Below, one piece after another: positions 46,530 to 57,828 of a stretch of DNA of 64,000 nucleotides (positions are counted from its first letter, which is position 1; each line of letters begins with the position of its first letter). The DNA lies in contig JAWWNJ010000049.1 in the NCBI GenBank assembly GCA_037176885.1, positions 1,506,279 to 1,570,278 on the forward strand. The letters are read 5' to 3'. Source of the DNA: Favolaschia claudopus. Its lineage: Eukaryota; Basidiomycota; Agaricomycetes; Agaricales; Mycenaceae. Both the position numbers and the translations under genes were made by a program. Under the pieces are notes generated by a model that saw nothing but the letters and a program-made list of their open reading frames with translations, searched no databases and had not been told where the DNA came from.

Positions 46530-47520
46530 CAACAGTGGGTTATCCCATTGACTTGATTTATGCTTGTGGGATAGCCCACATGGTTCATTTACACCAGTGG
46601 GCTATCCCATCAACTTTATTTACAGTAATGGGATAGCCCAAAGTTATTCACACCAGTGGGCTATCCCACCAACTTTATTGACAATTGTGGGGTAGCCCAT
46701 ATAACTTATTCACAATGATGGGCTATCCCATCTAGTGTTGTCAGGGTCGGGTCGGGCCGCCGAGCCCGGGCTTGGGTCGGGTCGGGGAGGGTCAGGGTCG
46801 AGTTCAACGCCCGACCCGACCCTGAATGTAAGGTCGGGTCGGGCCTGGGTCGCGACCCGGGTCGCACACGAGATAAATTGATCTCATGTCAAGAGACCTC
46901 CTCAGCTATAGGTATTGCTTTTAAGCTGGTCATTTTGCTTTCCCGATACACTCTAGATGGATTCAAGGTCGATTGCTCATAGCCTGCGGTAAGAATTGCC
47001 GTATTTGGGTCGTGGGAGGTGATGGGATTCGGATTTTGCCGATCAACATTTGACTTGCCGCCATTCTCTCTTGGGATTCGCACGAAATCTATCTTCAAAT
47101 CTAGAAACGGAAAATGTGAGCCTATGAAGTAGAAAATTTTCATTAATGCTTTCACCCAAGGTCCTCAACACCCCCCAGAATTTCAGGTGCCCGACCCGGG
47201 TCGCTGACCCGGGCCTCGGGTCTCTCAGATTCTGAGACCCGACCCGCGACCCTCGTTGAGCTCGGGCCTGGGTCGGGTCGGGTCGGGCTCAAAAGCCCGG
47301 GCTTGGGTCGGGTCTCGGGTCTTCGACCCGACCCTGACAACACTAATCCCATCGTCTTTATTTATGGCCATGGGATAGCCCATATAACCTATTTACACTG
47401 GTGGGCTATCCCATCAACCTTATTTACAGTCATGGGGTAACCCATATACACCAGTGGGCTAACCCATTGACCTTGTTTATAGTCATGGGATATCCCATGT
47501 ACTTTTATTACACCGGGTCA
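46530..47520. repeat. GGGCTATCCC / GGGATAGCCC hairpin-word repeats
   Basis: The words GGGCTATCCCAT, GGGATAGCCCA, GGGTAGCCCAT and GGGTAACCCAT recur at least ten times, in alternating orientation and spaced about 35-50 bases. Related words (GGGTTAACCCATG, GGGGCAGCCCATT) occur in the terminal repeats. The array is interrupted by the 613-base nested element. Confidence 0.75.
46733..47345. mobile_element. 613-base nested hAT-like MITE with G-rich ends
   Basis: Ends are TAGTGTTGTCAGGGTCGGG on the left and, in reverse complement, TAGTGTTGTCAGGGTCGGG on the right. The host octamer ATCCCATC is duplicated at 46725-46732 and 47346-47353. Eight-base duplications and TAGTG..CACTA ends suggest a hAT-type transposase supplied in trans. 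The subterminal regions are long runs of GGGTC/GGGTCGGG repeats. A short minus-strand frame inside (46889-47155) has no supporting evidence. Confidence 0.85.
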
Positions 47521-49335
47521 TCCCACTTTGGCCTTAAAATCTTTTGAAACTACCACTGTTTCACAGCCCTCAAACATGATTATGAGATCACTGAGGTGAC
47601 ACGGCATATTCCAACAACATGAAAGTAATTGCTACTAAATCAAAATCATCAAGAAATATGAGAAACACCTCAGCAAATTCAGTAGAGATTACAGAAATCA
47701 AATTCCTTGAGGAATTCAAATGTTTCGACACTCAGATACTTTGAGATGTTTGCTGCTTTACATCACAATGAAGCAACACCAGAACTCATCACGGCATAGA
47801 AGTTTGTATTTGCAGAAACAGCAAGACTCGTCAACTCATTCTACCATGTTGTAAACAGCATAATTCATTTTCATTGCATCTGAAGGTTCACATTTCTTCC
47901 TTTTCAGTCCAATCACACTGAAAAAAGAGAAATTTGATGTAGTCAAAGAAGGTTCTCCAAATGCTTAGTTCTACAAATGCTAAGCATTTGGAAGCTCATT
48001 TGGTTTGTGAACAAAGACTGTCCAAATGCTTAGCATTTGGAGAGGTTTTTGACTATATCAAAATTTCTGTTTTCTGGTGTGATACTTTGTTAGCTCATCC
48101 GAGAGCTTCCTTGTAACCTATCTTTCATGTCACCCCAATCACTCCAATCACCCGGTGGGTGCACCATCAGACTACACATAATGTTAATGGCTTTTGTGAC
48201 ACTTTTTGGTCGATACCAGTACTTGACCTAAAATCAGACTTGAAACCAAAGTTGTAGAGCTGATTGAGCTTTACAAAAGTCATTATGGGCACCTTGAGCC
48301 TAGTGGCCTGGTTGGCCTGCAAAACACAAAATACATTCTGAGACGCGACACTTTTCAGGATTGAATGGCCAATATCTCAGCCACCAGTGGACTGTTTTCC
48401 CTGAAAGTAGGACCGTTAGAAAGCTGCTTTCAAAGGCTCTTTGAGCATGTCTATACATTAGGGGTCATGTTCCTGTCACCTGAATCGGAGAAATTTTGAA
48501 TGGGGAATAGCACAAGAAGTTTTGCTCTGATCCGGGAGTTCATAGGCTCAAATTGATGTGTTTTCAAAGCTTCACAATATTGGATGCCTTCTTGGACTCA
48601 ATTAGCACAATTTTGACTCAAATCGTGGGTCTGACCTGAAAATATGTTGTTTCGGGCATTTCTGGATGGAATTGTGACTTCAGTCACTCCATTGAAGCGT
48701 TTTGCAAGCACTACCATCTGAAATGCTCAACTTGTGTCACTTAGCTCACTAACCCACTCAAGTAGCGGTAACTCAGAAAGAAATAGGGGATATTGAGACC
48801 ATGTCTGAGCCAATTACTACAGTTGGTGGCTTAATTGCAAGCCCTTTGGGGGCTGGCTTGTCTGCCTATACTGTCCCTTGAGGGGCAACAAATTAAAATA
48901 GAGGATAGTACAGGCAGTTATGCTCCAAGCCAGAAGTTGGTAGGTTCAATTTAAAGAACTTTCAGAGATTTGACAACGTCAGGAGCTCACCTGAAGAGCA
49001 GCTTATCACTAAACATAGGACATGTGCTCATCCTGACTGGACCTAGTCTCTTGTAAACAGACAGAACAACACAAGGTTCCGCGTACCTGCAGAATGTCGT
49101 GGTCTGTCAAGTCCCTTGATCGCCGGCTGAAGGGTCCGGTTATTACATAATCATCAAAACATGACGTGTCGATGCAGCTCGTGGGGCACGTTAGTTGAAA
49201 TCTTAAATGCCCAACCATACTCTTGACTGTCACCTCATTGGCCTACACGCTTCAACAGAGGAAAAAGATGGAGAACTGGACGAAATCAAAATTGCTTCCG
49301 CTAATGCCAGTTGGCTGAAAATCAGCGCAAATGTT
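47354..49335. other. AT-rich interior of the 5.14 kb element
   Basis: No gene is supported. An inverted pair near 47970-48045 (CAAATGCTAAGCATTTGGA, CCAAATGCTTAGCATTTGG) forms self-complementary words. The rest shows no clear structure. Confidence 0.45.
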
Positions 49336-49806
49336 AGTCTTGTGTTTACCGCGGGGGTCGGATCGTGTACCTGCTGTATTAGGTAATATCATGTAAGCAG
49401 ACTTCGAGTCGCGTAAATCTCACCTCAAGAACGCGATTTCTGAATGCTTTTTGTGGGAGGCTCACTTTGAATGAGTTCAACTATGATCCTGTCGCCTCAG
49501 AATCTTGAAAAGAGTCTCACAATGCCTTGCACACAATACGGGGGATTTCGGTCTGAGGCTTTCGGCCGAAGCAGATCCGACCTCACGAGAGCACACTGGG
49601 AACCTGCTTTTCTTCAAACCGTACTGTAGATATTCCACAGAGTGTTTCAGAACATTATTTAAATCCCTCTGAGAGTATAGTACCTTGAAACTATGTCTGT
49701 ATTGGTAGGAGAGAACTGCTAGAACGAAGTTCGGAAGTTGCCGGCTTACATGATATTATATAATACAATCAGTACACGATCAGACCCCCGCGGTAAACAA
49801 CAGACT
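49336..49806. mobile_element. Possible ~470-base nested MITE
   Basis: The left arm AGTCTTGTGTTTACCGCGGG is followed by GATCGTGTAC and AATATCATGTAAG. The reverse complement of the right arm is AGTCTGTTGTTTACCGCGGG with the same continuation, giving about 60 matching bases. A third related end (CGCGCGGTAAACTACAGACT) lies near 50068-50087. No duplication was found, so the exact ends are unsure. Confidence 0.55.
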
Positions 49807-50264
49807 CTATGTAGCGAGGGCACCGAGCTCAAGTACATAGAGCGTCTGTCTAGGAGAGACTACGCAAATGTTCAGGTTAGTGCTTTCCTCAGCTAAAATC
49901 AAGCATTCTAATCTAACAGGGGTACTAGTACATTTCTCTCAGACTCTATCTCATACAAAATCAAGGCAGAATCAATGTTGCCGCTGGAATATAGCAGAAA
50001 TGGTGTGTGGGAAACTATTTCCATTTCAAAATGTTTACATAATAACCCGACCCTCCTGACAGCTGTCGCGCGGTAAACTACAGACTAGACTGGACCCTGA
50101 TTGGTAGCAAACAACTGATAGAAGCACCTTTGATTCATCAGGCACGAATAAAAGTCATATGAATCAGAACAAAAACACTGTCCTAATAACACAAATCAGG
50201 AAATGGCAGCCCAATATGAACATTTGACAAATCTACTTGATGTATACCTTATAAAATCAATAGA

Positions 50265-50835
50265 AGTTGCAAGTGCATGAACCACCCCAATCTACGTGAT
50301 TCACAAGGAAAGTAATCCTATACATGAAAGTTGCTGCTGGTGCAGAGGGCACAGAATCCACTGCGAGGTTTGGGGCAGAACCCTGACAAGCTGTGCACCT
50401 GCTGTAGGTAGGAACACAAGCACAGCCAGCCGGCCCTGCCAAAGGCTGGATGCTTGAGATTGTATATGCAAATCCAGCAGCTACTGGCCCATGTGACCAA
50501 CCAAAAAAAAACATGCTTGAATCTGCCTGATATATAGCCCATAAACACTGCAAAAATCAAAGCTTGAACAATCACCCAGGCTCATGCGAAACGGAGCAAA
50601 AATGCGCGCAAAATCGAATTTTTCTTCCCCGGCGGTGCCGGGGGTCCAAGAGGGTCAATGGGCAAGCCCACTATACGTACAAATGGGCTGCCCCAGGCTA
50701 CACTGTGGGCGAGCCCATGCATGGGTTAACCCAAAACACCCCATGGGTTAACTTTCTCTCAGACCCCCCTTAGGGCCAATTAAGTCATGGGCATAATTAC
50801 ACCATAAGGGGGGTCTATATAGGTAGCCTGAAGTG
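50265..50835 (-). repeat. Right long inverted repeat of the 5.14 kb element
   Basis: Reverse complement of the left arm, with an extra ~150-base segment (about 50320-50470) that the left arm lacks. It ends CCTGAAGTG at 50835, immediately before the AGACCAC duplication. Confidence 0.9.
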
Positions 50836-51832
50836 AGACCACACAGAGAACCGACGCGCGAATCCGCTCTCGATGGGATACGCTGCAGGCGTCGTGATGA
50901 CTAACGCCTCCTTGAGGAGTTCCGGATAAGCAAGCCATATCCCGTCTGCGTGCCAAGCAGCAACAACACAGGTGAAGTGGAATCGCACGACAGCGTCGAG
51001 AGGTTCGTCCGTGATCGACTCTATTATGTTGATCTTGAGATTATCGCCCAGCGCAAGACTCCACACAGGACCAAATCCAATGCCTTCGACTTCGTCGTAG
51101 TCCGAATCGTCGGGGACCTTCACTACTCTGTAGCACGCGGCTAGAATGAAGAAATCGGCGACGGCTGGAGCTTTCCCTCTGCCGGTCACTATGTCCAGTT
51201 CGGAAGGGGACATTGCAAGGTCAGGTCGGGCGAGAGAGATAATCGACGGCCCGACGATAGCGCACCGTGCAGCAGTGAGAAGGAGACGGACGTCGCTGAA
51301 CCTGAGCTTGAACCTTGCAAGCAACCTGGTAGCGGACCGCTCCAACACTTCCGGATCGACGTGCGTGTCCCGATTGCGGTAGTCGGGCGACACGGCTTGG
51401 CGAACACGGATACGCGCTCGAAGGCCGGGACCTTCGGGAAGGTCGTCGTCGATGTCTCCTGTATACGAAAGGACACGCAGGGAATCAGCTTCTTGGAAGA
51501 CGAGTGAGCGATTGCTACATGCTATACGACGAAAACTCACTGGCTTCGAGCAGAAAGGAGACCAGCGACTCGGCTCGAGAGCCTGCTTCGGAATCGGAGG
51601 AGCCGCTAACAGAACTGTCATTGTCCTCTTCGTCGGCCGGACTTGTACGGTGTTTCTCCTTAACGTCCAGGAATTCGCTGACTTCGCGAAAATGCTGGCG
51701 AGACACCAGAGCTGTGAAGCAGAGTCTCTGCGCGCTCATGGAACACAGAGCGACCTTCTTTCTTTTCGAGCTGGCGTTTGACTGCAGCAACAGCAGTTGT
51801 CGAGTCCAAGGTATATCTTCTTCGTCGGTCAT

Positions 51833-53262
51833 GACTGTGCAATGTTAGGCTAGACAACGATACTGCAGGTTGAACTAACCGAATCACAAGAGTCTGGATC
51901 CCTGCGCCATCACCGGCCGGTCACTCCCCTGGCCTTTTATGCGCCCACCTTTGAGGCATCTTCGGTGACTGAATCAGACCTGCAGTAACGAAATGGGCAT
52001 GGCCGCAAACGGAGCGTTCAATTAGCTCACCAGCCTTATCTGTATGCTGTTTTCAGGCCGCGAGAGAAGACGAAAGGCGCGTCGACTGAGGTTACGGCCG
52101 AATTGAGAATACATCGATGTAAGAGGAAACATGGTGGGACACGTGACCCCTCATCTGAATTCCCACCATTGTGTAGATTATTGCCTCGCGATCGCAACTA
52201 TTGAAGACCTCTGGGTACATCCTCTTCTCTCTACGGTGTCGACTCTCAAGGATGTTAGTGTAACTCTGATAGACCTCCTGTCCCTATATGGTCTGGTCCT
52301 TTTTGTCCTCCCCTCTTGTTTCTTGGACTTCAGATTTCTTGACGATGTTCTTCCGATACAAGACTTTACTTTTCCCAAGACTGCAGTCGTCGCAAACAGC
52401 TGTTTTATGATGACGGCTATACCTCGAACTTGCCTGAAAACAGTTGCCCGGGTCTTTCAGCACATCAAGATCGTGTGCAATGGTGGTTGATGACCCACGA
52501 CCCAACCTCCCTGAATGTTTCCGTACGGCGATCGAAAGGACGTGACTGAAGGAGGAAGAACTTCATTTCAGAATAACGTCGGAGGATCAAGGAGACATCG
52601 CCGGCCCGGTACAGAAACCTTGTCCTTCTCGCAATAAGGGAAACCATTAAGGTTCGGGCCCGAAGCTCCAGATTGACGATCGGGGCTTTGCAGCTCGTCA
52701 GATCTCACCGGAAAAGGCAAGGACGACCTCGGCAAATCGCGTAGCCTAATCGGGCGTCACCTCACACTCCATTAAGGCAATACACTTTTTCTGCTCGCCT
52801 TGGAATGTCTCGACCGCTTTTGGAGACTTCCACGCACGTCCGCTTTGTCTTGGAGACGCGCTTCGCTACTTGACTTCCCTTGCTTTCCAGTTTCAGACCC
52901 TACACGGAGCCATTCCCGTCCAGGGTTCAAGCGTCGCACCTCGGATCTCGTCCAAACATGTTCCTCGCAACCAACGAATGTGTGTGTAACGCCGAAAAAA
53001 AAAACACTCGCCGCGCGTCTCAATTACCCCTATGAATGCAGTCCAACTTCGCCGAGGCAACTCAATATGAAGCACCTTCTACGGAATTTGAACTCATTCA
53101 GTCCTATTTTAGTTTCCTTGAACCTACGACAAAAGAAGGCAAGAAAAAAACCTCGCCGCTTCTCGCGCGTCTATTCAGTTCCTGGCTTATAAAATCTTTG
53201 GAGTGCATTTCGTCGACTCCGTGGACTCTGCTCTAAATCACATCCTCGCTCGCGAACTGAAC
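51833..53262. other. 1.4 kb without a supported gene
   Basis: Frames on both strands (for example 52131-52490 and 52800-53192 plus) lack motifs and in-phase introns. The region upstream of the split F-box gene presumably includes its promoter. Confidence 0.4.
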
Positions 53263-54272
53263 ATGGACTCACAAGAACCCCGCTTCGCCCCCGATTCCGC
53301 AGCCATTCGAATAAATTTGGGGTCGACAGACGTGAGCATCAACGTCCTTGCAAACAACCACTGACGTCCTCTAGCTCGCTCCACTGGAGCTCACCTTCAA
53401 GGCGTTCCTCCTCACGGACGTTGAGGAGGCCAACAAGCACCTCGATTCCATCCAATCTCACTCTGTTGTCGGCCTGGACACAGAATACAAGGTAAACGAC
53501 GCGTCTGTAACTGCAAATCTATAAACCTAACCCTCGTGGCAGACCGGAGCGGCAACCAACCCCGCGAGGCCAAGCTCTGCGTAGTGCAGATAGCGGTCGA
53601 GCGGCGAGTCTACGTCCTCGACATGACCGCCATGCAAAGTACGAACATACAAGCGATCAAGCCCCAGCTAACCCTTTACAGCCTGCCCGGACGATTTACG
53701 CAGAATCCTGGAGGACCCGTCGATCATAAAATGCGGCGCGGGCTTAAACTCCGACGCTCAAGTGCTCTGGACGGCACTGCACGTCAATGCCCGCAGCTTC
53801 CGCGATGTCGGCCACATGGCACGCATTGCCTTCCGGTATATTATCGGAAAGTCGCCAACCCTTTGTCGATGCAAAGATGTGTCGGGGACATCCTGCATCG
53901 CGTTATGGACAAAACCGACCAAAAAGGCGATTGGCATCTCGGGTTGACCGACACCACGGGCGGCCGAGACGTCCAGAAGCTATTCCGCTGTACGCGTTCA
54001 CCTGCTCCTCGAAGCTTTGAGCCTTTATTGACCTTACGATCAGACGCCGCCCTCGACGCTCAAGCAAGTCTCGAGGTATACAGGGTTCTCGACGACTGTC
54101 TTTTAGAGACAGCGATGCAGAGGAAAGTCTACATCCCGGCGAATGGCTGACGTATGACTGCGTCGAAGGCAAACCGATGAGAATCGCCACGGACATAAAC
54201 GACAACTACGTAGAGTGGTCGTGCAACGTCTGCCCATGGTTTGTCTCCGGCGTGTTCAGTAACTTCTGGCGT
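53263..54272 (+). CDS. DEDDy 3'-5' exonuclease (RNase D/WRN-type fold)
   Basis: Starts MDSQEPRFAPDSAAIR at 53263; several introns of about 40-55 bases. Motif Exo I is VVGLDTEY (Asp and Glu, about 53470-53495). Exo II region reads IIKCGAGLNSDAQVL with FRDVGHMARIA downstream. Exo III becomes visible only after splicing: LFR joins ...YAALDAQASLEVYRVL across a GTACGC..GATCAG intron (about 53992-54046), restoring the Tyr of the Y-x3-D signature. Such enzymes trim nucleic acid 3' ends. The junction near 53485-53540 is one base out of phase in my reading, so the gene may carry a frameshift or an unusual splice, and the 3' end is uncertain (54147 or 54272). Confidence 0.6.
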
Positions 54273-54327
54273 TAAATATCTTACAAAATGTACTGCTCGG
54301 ACTCGTCTAAATGATCTCTGTGCTTCA

Positions 54328-54802
54328 CTATTTGAACGGCATTGAATAGAAGTCGACTCGCCATTCGGGCATTGGCCTCCAGTCGCCTAAATCGACCACG
54401 CGACGCCCATCCGTTGAACCTATAGTCCTCGCCGCTTCGAAGACCGACACGGGAGCACGCCGAACAACTACCCTGCCACTACATCTCACGCCAAAACAAG
54501 AACCGAACACACCTAAGGAAAGAAAAAGACTGGTTGTCTACATGTCCGTCGACCCAAACAGTGTTGGATATATTCAAAGTGACCTTGAGTGAGCATACAT
54601 ATCAAAAACTAGTGGCAGGCCCTTTCAGAATACCGAGGCGTCCAGGCTTTGCATACAAACGAACACGGTCTATCTGAATATACAGGCATGGCAGAAAGCG
54701 ACGCGAAGGCAATGGCAAGAAAAAGATAATGCTCCAGCACCTCGGTGAAACCTCCAACGCCGTCAACTCAAGGGACAGATTCGTGCGGACGCCGTTCGGC
54801 AT
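54328..54802 (-). CDS. Possible small unknown protein
   Basis: Two minus-strand segments might form one gene: MPNGVRTNLSLELTALEVSP to GRLGILKGPAT (54802-54607), then VFGSCFGVRCSGRVVVRRAP to VDFYSMPFK (about 54510-54328). The interval between them ends in a polypyrimidine tract and TTAG, as an intron would, but no donor gives a clean join. No domain recognised. Confidence 0.3.
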
Positions 54803-55036
54803 GAAATGATAGAGGCTCTGCGTCAGTGAAGCGCACTGACGCCGCCGTCTACTTCGAGCGGTGAACGGAGGGGACCACGAACAGCTAGAGCGAGGAGCCC
54901 GGTCAAGCGACTGCTGGCCGAGTCGCCGTTCAGGTATATTTCACTGATGTGAAGTACAGTTCTACCGCACCCTACTTCCTTCAATGTGATCATCCGCTGT
55001 CCCCTCTTTCAAGCCCTGTCGCCCATAGATCGAACT

Positions 55037-55640
55037 TCAGTTCAGTTTCTTCTTGAAGTCACCTTCATCCGCCTTGTCTGCCTGCGACTCCCGTCTCGAA
55101 CGACGATCGGGGCAGGACGTGCGGTTGTGGCCTTCTCCTCTGCATATGCTGCACCGACCACGACCCCGCCATGAGACGCGCGGAGTAATTGGTTTTGCGT
55201 TTAGGGGTTCCGGGCATGTCTTATAGTAGTGGCCTCGCTGCCTGCAGTTCGTACACCTGACTATCCTGACGTGAGATTCTGTGTAGCTTGGCCGTCAGTC
55301 CTGCTGCCTGCATCGAGACGGAGACAGACCTTCAATTTGTACGCCACATGTTGGCAAGTCCACCTTCGCCTTTGCAGGGTAATAGACAGGCGTTGACGCC
55401 AGAGAAACGGGGCACGTCTTGCGATAGTGTCCGCGCTTCTTGCAAAACCCACACCGAACCGTTTTCGTGGACCCCTCTTCCTGACTTGACTTCGAATCGC
55501 CGTAGCCGTTGTCCGACTGTACGCGGCTGTCAGCTCCCACGAGGACGGTGGAAAGACTCTACGCACGTCTGTGTGGTATGCTTCGGGTATCAGAACGGAA
55601 TAGCATGCACTTGTACCGGTCTGCGCGTCTGACTCCTGTA
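55037..55640 (-). CDS. Protein with three CCHC zinc knuckles
   Basis: In-phase introns join AYHTD (GTGCGT..GTACAG) to SDNGYGDSKSSQEEG, and VQIE (GTCTGT..CACAG) to ESHVRIVRC, ending KKKLN at 55037. Three knuckles follow one another: CGFCKKRGHYRKTC, CTNCRQRGHYYKTC and CSICRGEGHNRTSC, each C-x2-C-x4-H-x4-C. Such knuckles bind single-stranded nucleic acid and occur in retroelement Gag, in SWIM/MULE transposases and in RNA factors. No Gag, reverse transcriptase or transposase is visible nearby. The 5' part is unresolved; exons probably extend to about 55900. It could be a domesticated or decayed transposon tail. Confidence 0.6.
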
Positions 55641-57240
55641 GACGAGCGAACGCGAGAGGCAGAGTTGAGACAGGGAACAATCGACCAAGAAAATAGAAAA
55701 CTCGCCTTGATCTCCACCACTCTGAACGGAGAGTCACTCGAGTCGCATGGAACCGTCGTGATTTTACTGACTGCCAGCTGCAAAGAATGTTGTCGCCTCA
55801 GATCGAAATTGACAGACAAGGAAGGAAGCTGACTTTGTCCACCGACGCGTCGGGGATCGCTTGAAGCTGGAGATCGTCTGAAGTGCCCCGCGTTGCGGCC
55901 TTCTCCGGCGGAGGCGCGCACAGTAATCGACTGATGTGCATGGATCGCACTGAAGGGACTTTGAAAGCTTCACATCCTTTATATGCCCGCGTCCCGAGTT
56001 GACATCAGAAAAACGGCTCCTAGCTCAAAACACCTCGAAGAAACAAGCCCGACAAAGTGCTCGGATAGGACAAAAGGATCGGGAGACCACGAGGAAGCCG
56101 ATTATGGTAATCAGAAAAGCCAAATGTGTCTAAAGAATTAGCGAGAATGGACACGACTTGTGCCGGAAAACGAAGACATGAAATTCCTTTTAACTTTGAC
56201 CTGAGGAGCCGCCTTTTATGTCCTTGCGCGGATTCACAGTCCATACACGGTGCTGCCTGTATCGAGCTAGTATGTCGTACGCTTCATAGTACCTGGTTAC
56301 CTTGCATGGACGACCTCTTTGCGGGCGCTGTCTTGGGACTTGCCCTTCTGTTGCTCCTTTGACCGAAGCGCGTCACTTCTTACCTTCGTTTCCCTGGACA
56401 TCGACCATAAACTTGGTTCAGGGGTGGACAGGGCCGGCACTTGGTCGACTCCAACTTACTAACCTCGAATTCGTTCACTGAGGGCAATGGTTGGTCAATA
56501 GACGTGGGGAACAGTTCTGCAAACCCGCTAGAAACGATTCACTGTCGCCTCGAGGGAAAACGGTCGCGCTCAGGGACCTGAGAGCGAAAGATCACCTCAG
56601 ACAAGGCAGATTTGTAATACTTGATTACGCACCGTCGGCTAAGGCCGAACCATCACCGTTACGGCATAAATCAACTACCCCGAGTCTGAGTCACGCGTCA
56701 ATTCTCTTCACCATGAACGCGGTTGGTGGACACGACGATAAACTGCCTTCCGCACTCCTGCTTATCTTTCTCCTTGATGTCCTGCTTCGCTCTTTTACTG
56801 GACGGTCTTCAAGGAATCACGCGCCGCGTGCAAAGAGGTCTGGGACTTGGCGCCACAACACTAGAACTTAGAAGCGCTGTGCACTACTGGACGAGGACAG
56901 TCGTATTCCGTCCTCAACAACTCAGCCCTGTGCATACCCTCTTCACAATGAACAGGTACTTTACGCACCCGACCAAGACCACGCCTGCAACGCCTCCAGT
57001 CTCCAATACGGACCTTGCTGCGTCTGGAACCTCACCGCCTCACAATACCTTTCCACCGCGTTCAAGACCTGAGCAGTGCATCTGCGATACTCTCCGAGAA
57101 TTGCAGAAGATCAGCGCCAACGCTTGCGATTTATTCTGCAAAGTCCCTGCGCGCCCTAGATATCAGCGTAGATACATCTGCTTCTCGTCTTACACGCTCT
57201 TGCAGCGAATGTATAAGCGCTACACTGCACATTAAATCAA
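55641..57240. other. Region with only weak coding signs
   Basis: Possible upstream exons of the zinc-knuckle gene occupy 55641-55921. Between 56490 and 57240 plus-strand frames have F-box/LRR-like words (LRALDISVDTSASRLT in one frame) but also internal stops, suggesting a decayed F-box gene. Confidence 0.3.
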
Positions 57241-57309
57241 GATGCTTCCTGTGACGATACGCCATGCTCGTCCTCGAGACACCCGAGGCATCTGTCACTC
57301 CATCATCGT

Positions 57310-57828
57310 CAAGTTGCCACTCGCCTCCCTCCTGAGGTACCTGCTGAAATGCAGGAGCAGCTAGCCGAGGCTGCGTTCTTTGACGCCCTTGGACATCTCG
57401 AACTAGACATTGTCGACTTCGATGACATGGAAAACGTCGTCCATATGATCCTCCCTGAACTCGCCCGACTCCTTTTCTTCCTCCGTGTACACGGACCTGC
57501 GTGTCTCGGGAATTCTACCCTTGCACGCTCCTGTTGTCGGAGACGGCGGTCTGCGACACGTCCACAGCTTTTCACCATCTGCACTGCGTTCCAGCCCCGT
57601 GACTGTCTGGCATCGACTCACCGTTAGTCAGTCCACGCTTTTCTTTTCTTTTTGCTTTCACGGTCTTCGCAATTGAAAGCGTTGAGCACCCATTGTCGTC
57701 GCGAACCTCGAGGGAGAGCTTGTGCACTTCGCTGAAAGGCTGCACATCACAACCCTGGTCGAACTGCAAGGAGAGGCTGGAAGGATGCCCTACACGGAAA
57801 CTTCGCAGAGGGACGCGCAAACAACAAA
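57310..57828 (+). CDS. Possible short or decayed F-box-cluster protein
   Basis: The frame LPPEVPAEMQEQLAEAAFFD to LELDIVDFDDMENVV reads well. After a candidate intron (GTTAGTCAG.. to about 57690) a second segment, PIVVANLEGELVHFAERLHI to SQRDAQTTKKN, closes with a stop near 57828. The start is unclear. The last part of the first segment (RSCCRRRRSATRPQ) looks non-coding, so another intron or decay is likely. No named domain. Confidence 0.3.

Larger units (their letters stand above)
45700..50835. mobile_element. 5.14 kb AT-rich element with long inverted repeats
   Basis: Both ends start CACTTCAGGCTACC, then TATATAGACCCCCCTTATGG. The inverted repeats run about 365 bases almost without mismatch. 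They resume after a ~150-base segment present only on the right side, down to TTGTGATTTACGTAGATTGG on the left. The host sequence AGACCAC is duplicated directly at 45693-45699 and 50836-50842, and removing one copy with the element restores the F-box frame. No gene was found inside. It contains at least two smaller nested elements. Termini begin CA and end TG. The near-identical arms suggest recent movement; the mobilising enzyme is not encoded here. Confidence 0.9.
45330..51832 (-). pseudogene. F-box gene split by the 5.14 kb element
   Basis: The 5' half lies at 51832-50836. Exon one starts MTDEEDIPWTRQLLLLQSN, and a GTGAGT..CCAAG intron (51540-51492) leads to DDDLPEGPGLRARIRVRQ. The frame then runs through GRGKAPAVADFFILAACYRV to RRFSVW. 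There it meets the element. The 3' half lies at 45699-45330 (AGFRVHLNEYPRPHICGED, CWTMGGSGC, ending RTFRQT). Removing the element and one copy of the 7-base duplication gives SVWSAFRKYVEAGFRVHLN in frame. The restored order matches the intact paralog at 22172-23503. As it stands the reading frame enters element sequence and stops soon after (FRLPI, stop at 50815), so full-length product is unlikely. Confidence 0.85.

Noticed and set aside
46889..47155. Short frame inside the 613-base MITE
   Set aside because: No motif, and a MITE of this size is not expected to encode a protein.
45700..50835. CACTA-superfamily assignment from the CACTTCAGG terminus
   Set aside because: CACTA elements make 2-3 base duplications; this one makes 7, confirmed by frame restoration.
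54032..54060. Loss of the catalytic Tyr in the exonuclease
   Set aside because: The unspliced reading gives Asp, but a GTACGC..GATCAG intron restores Tyr in Y-A-A-L-D.
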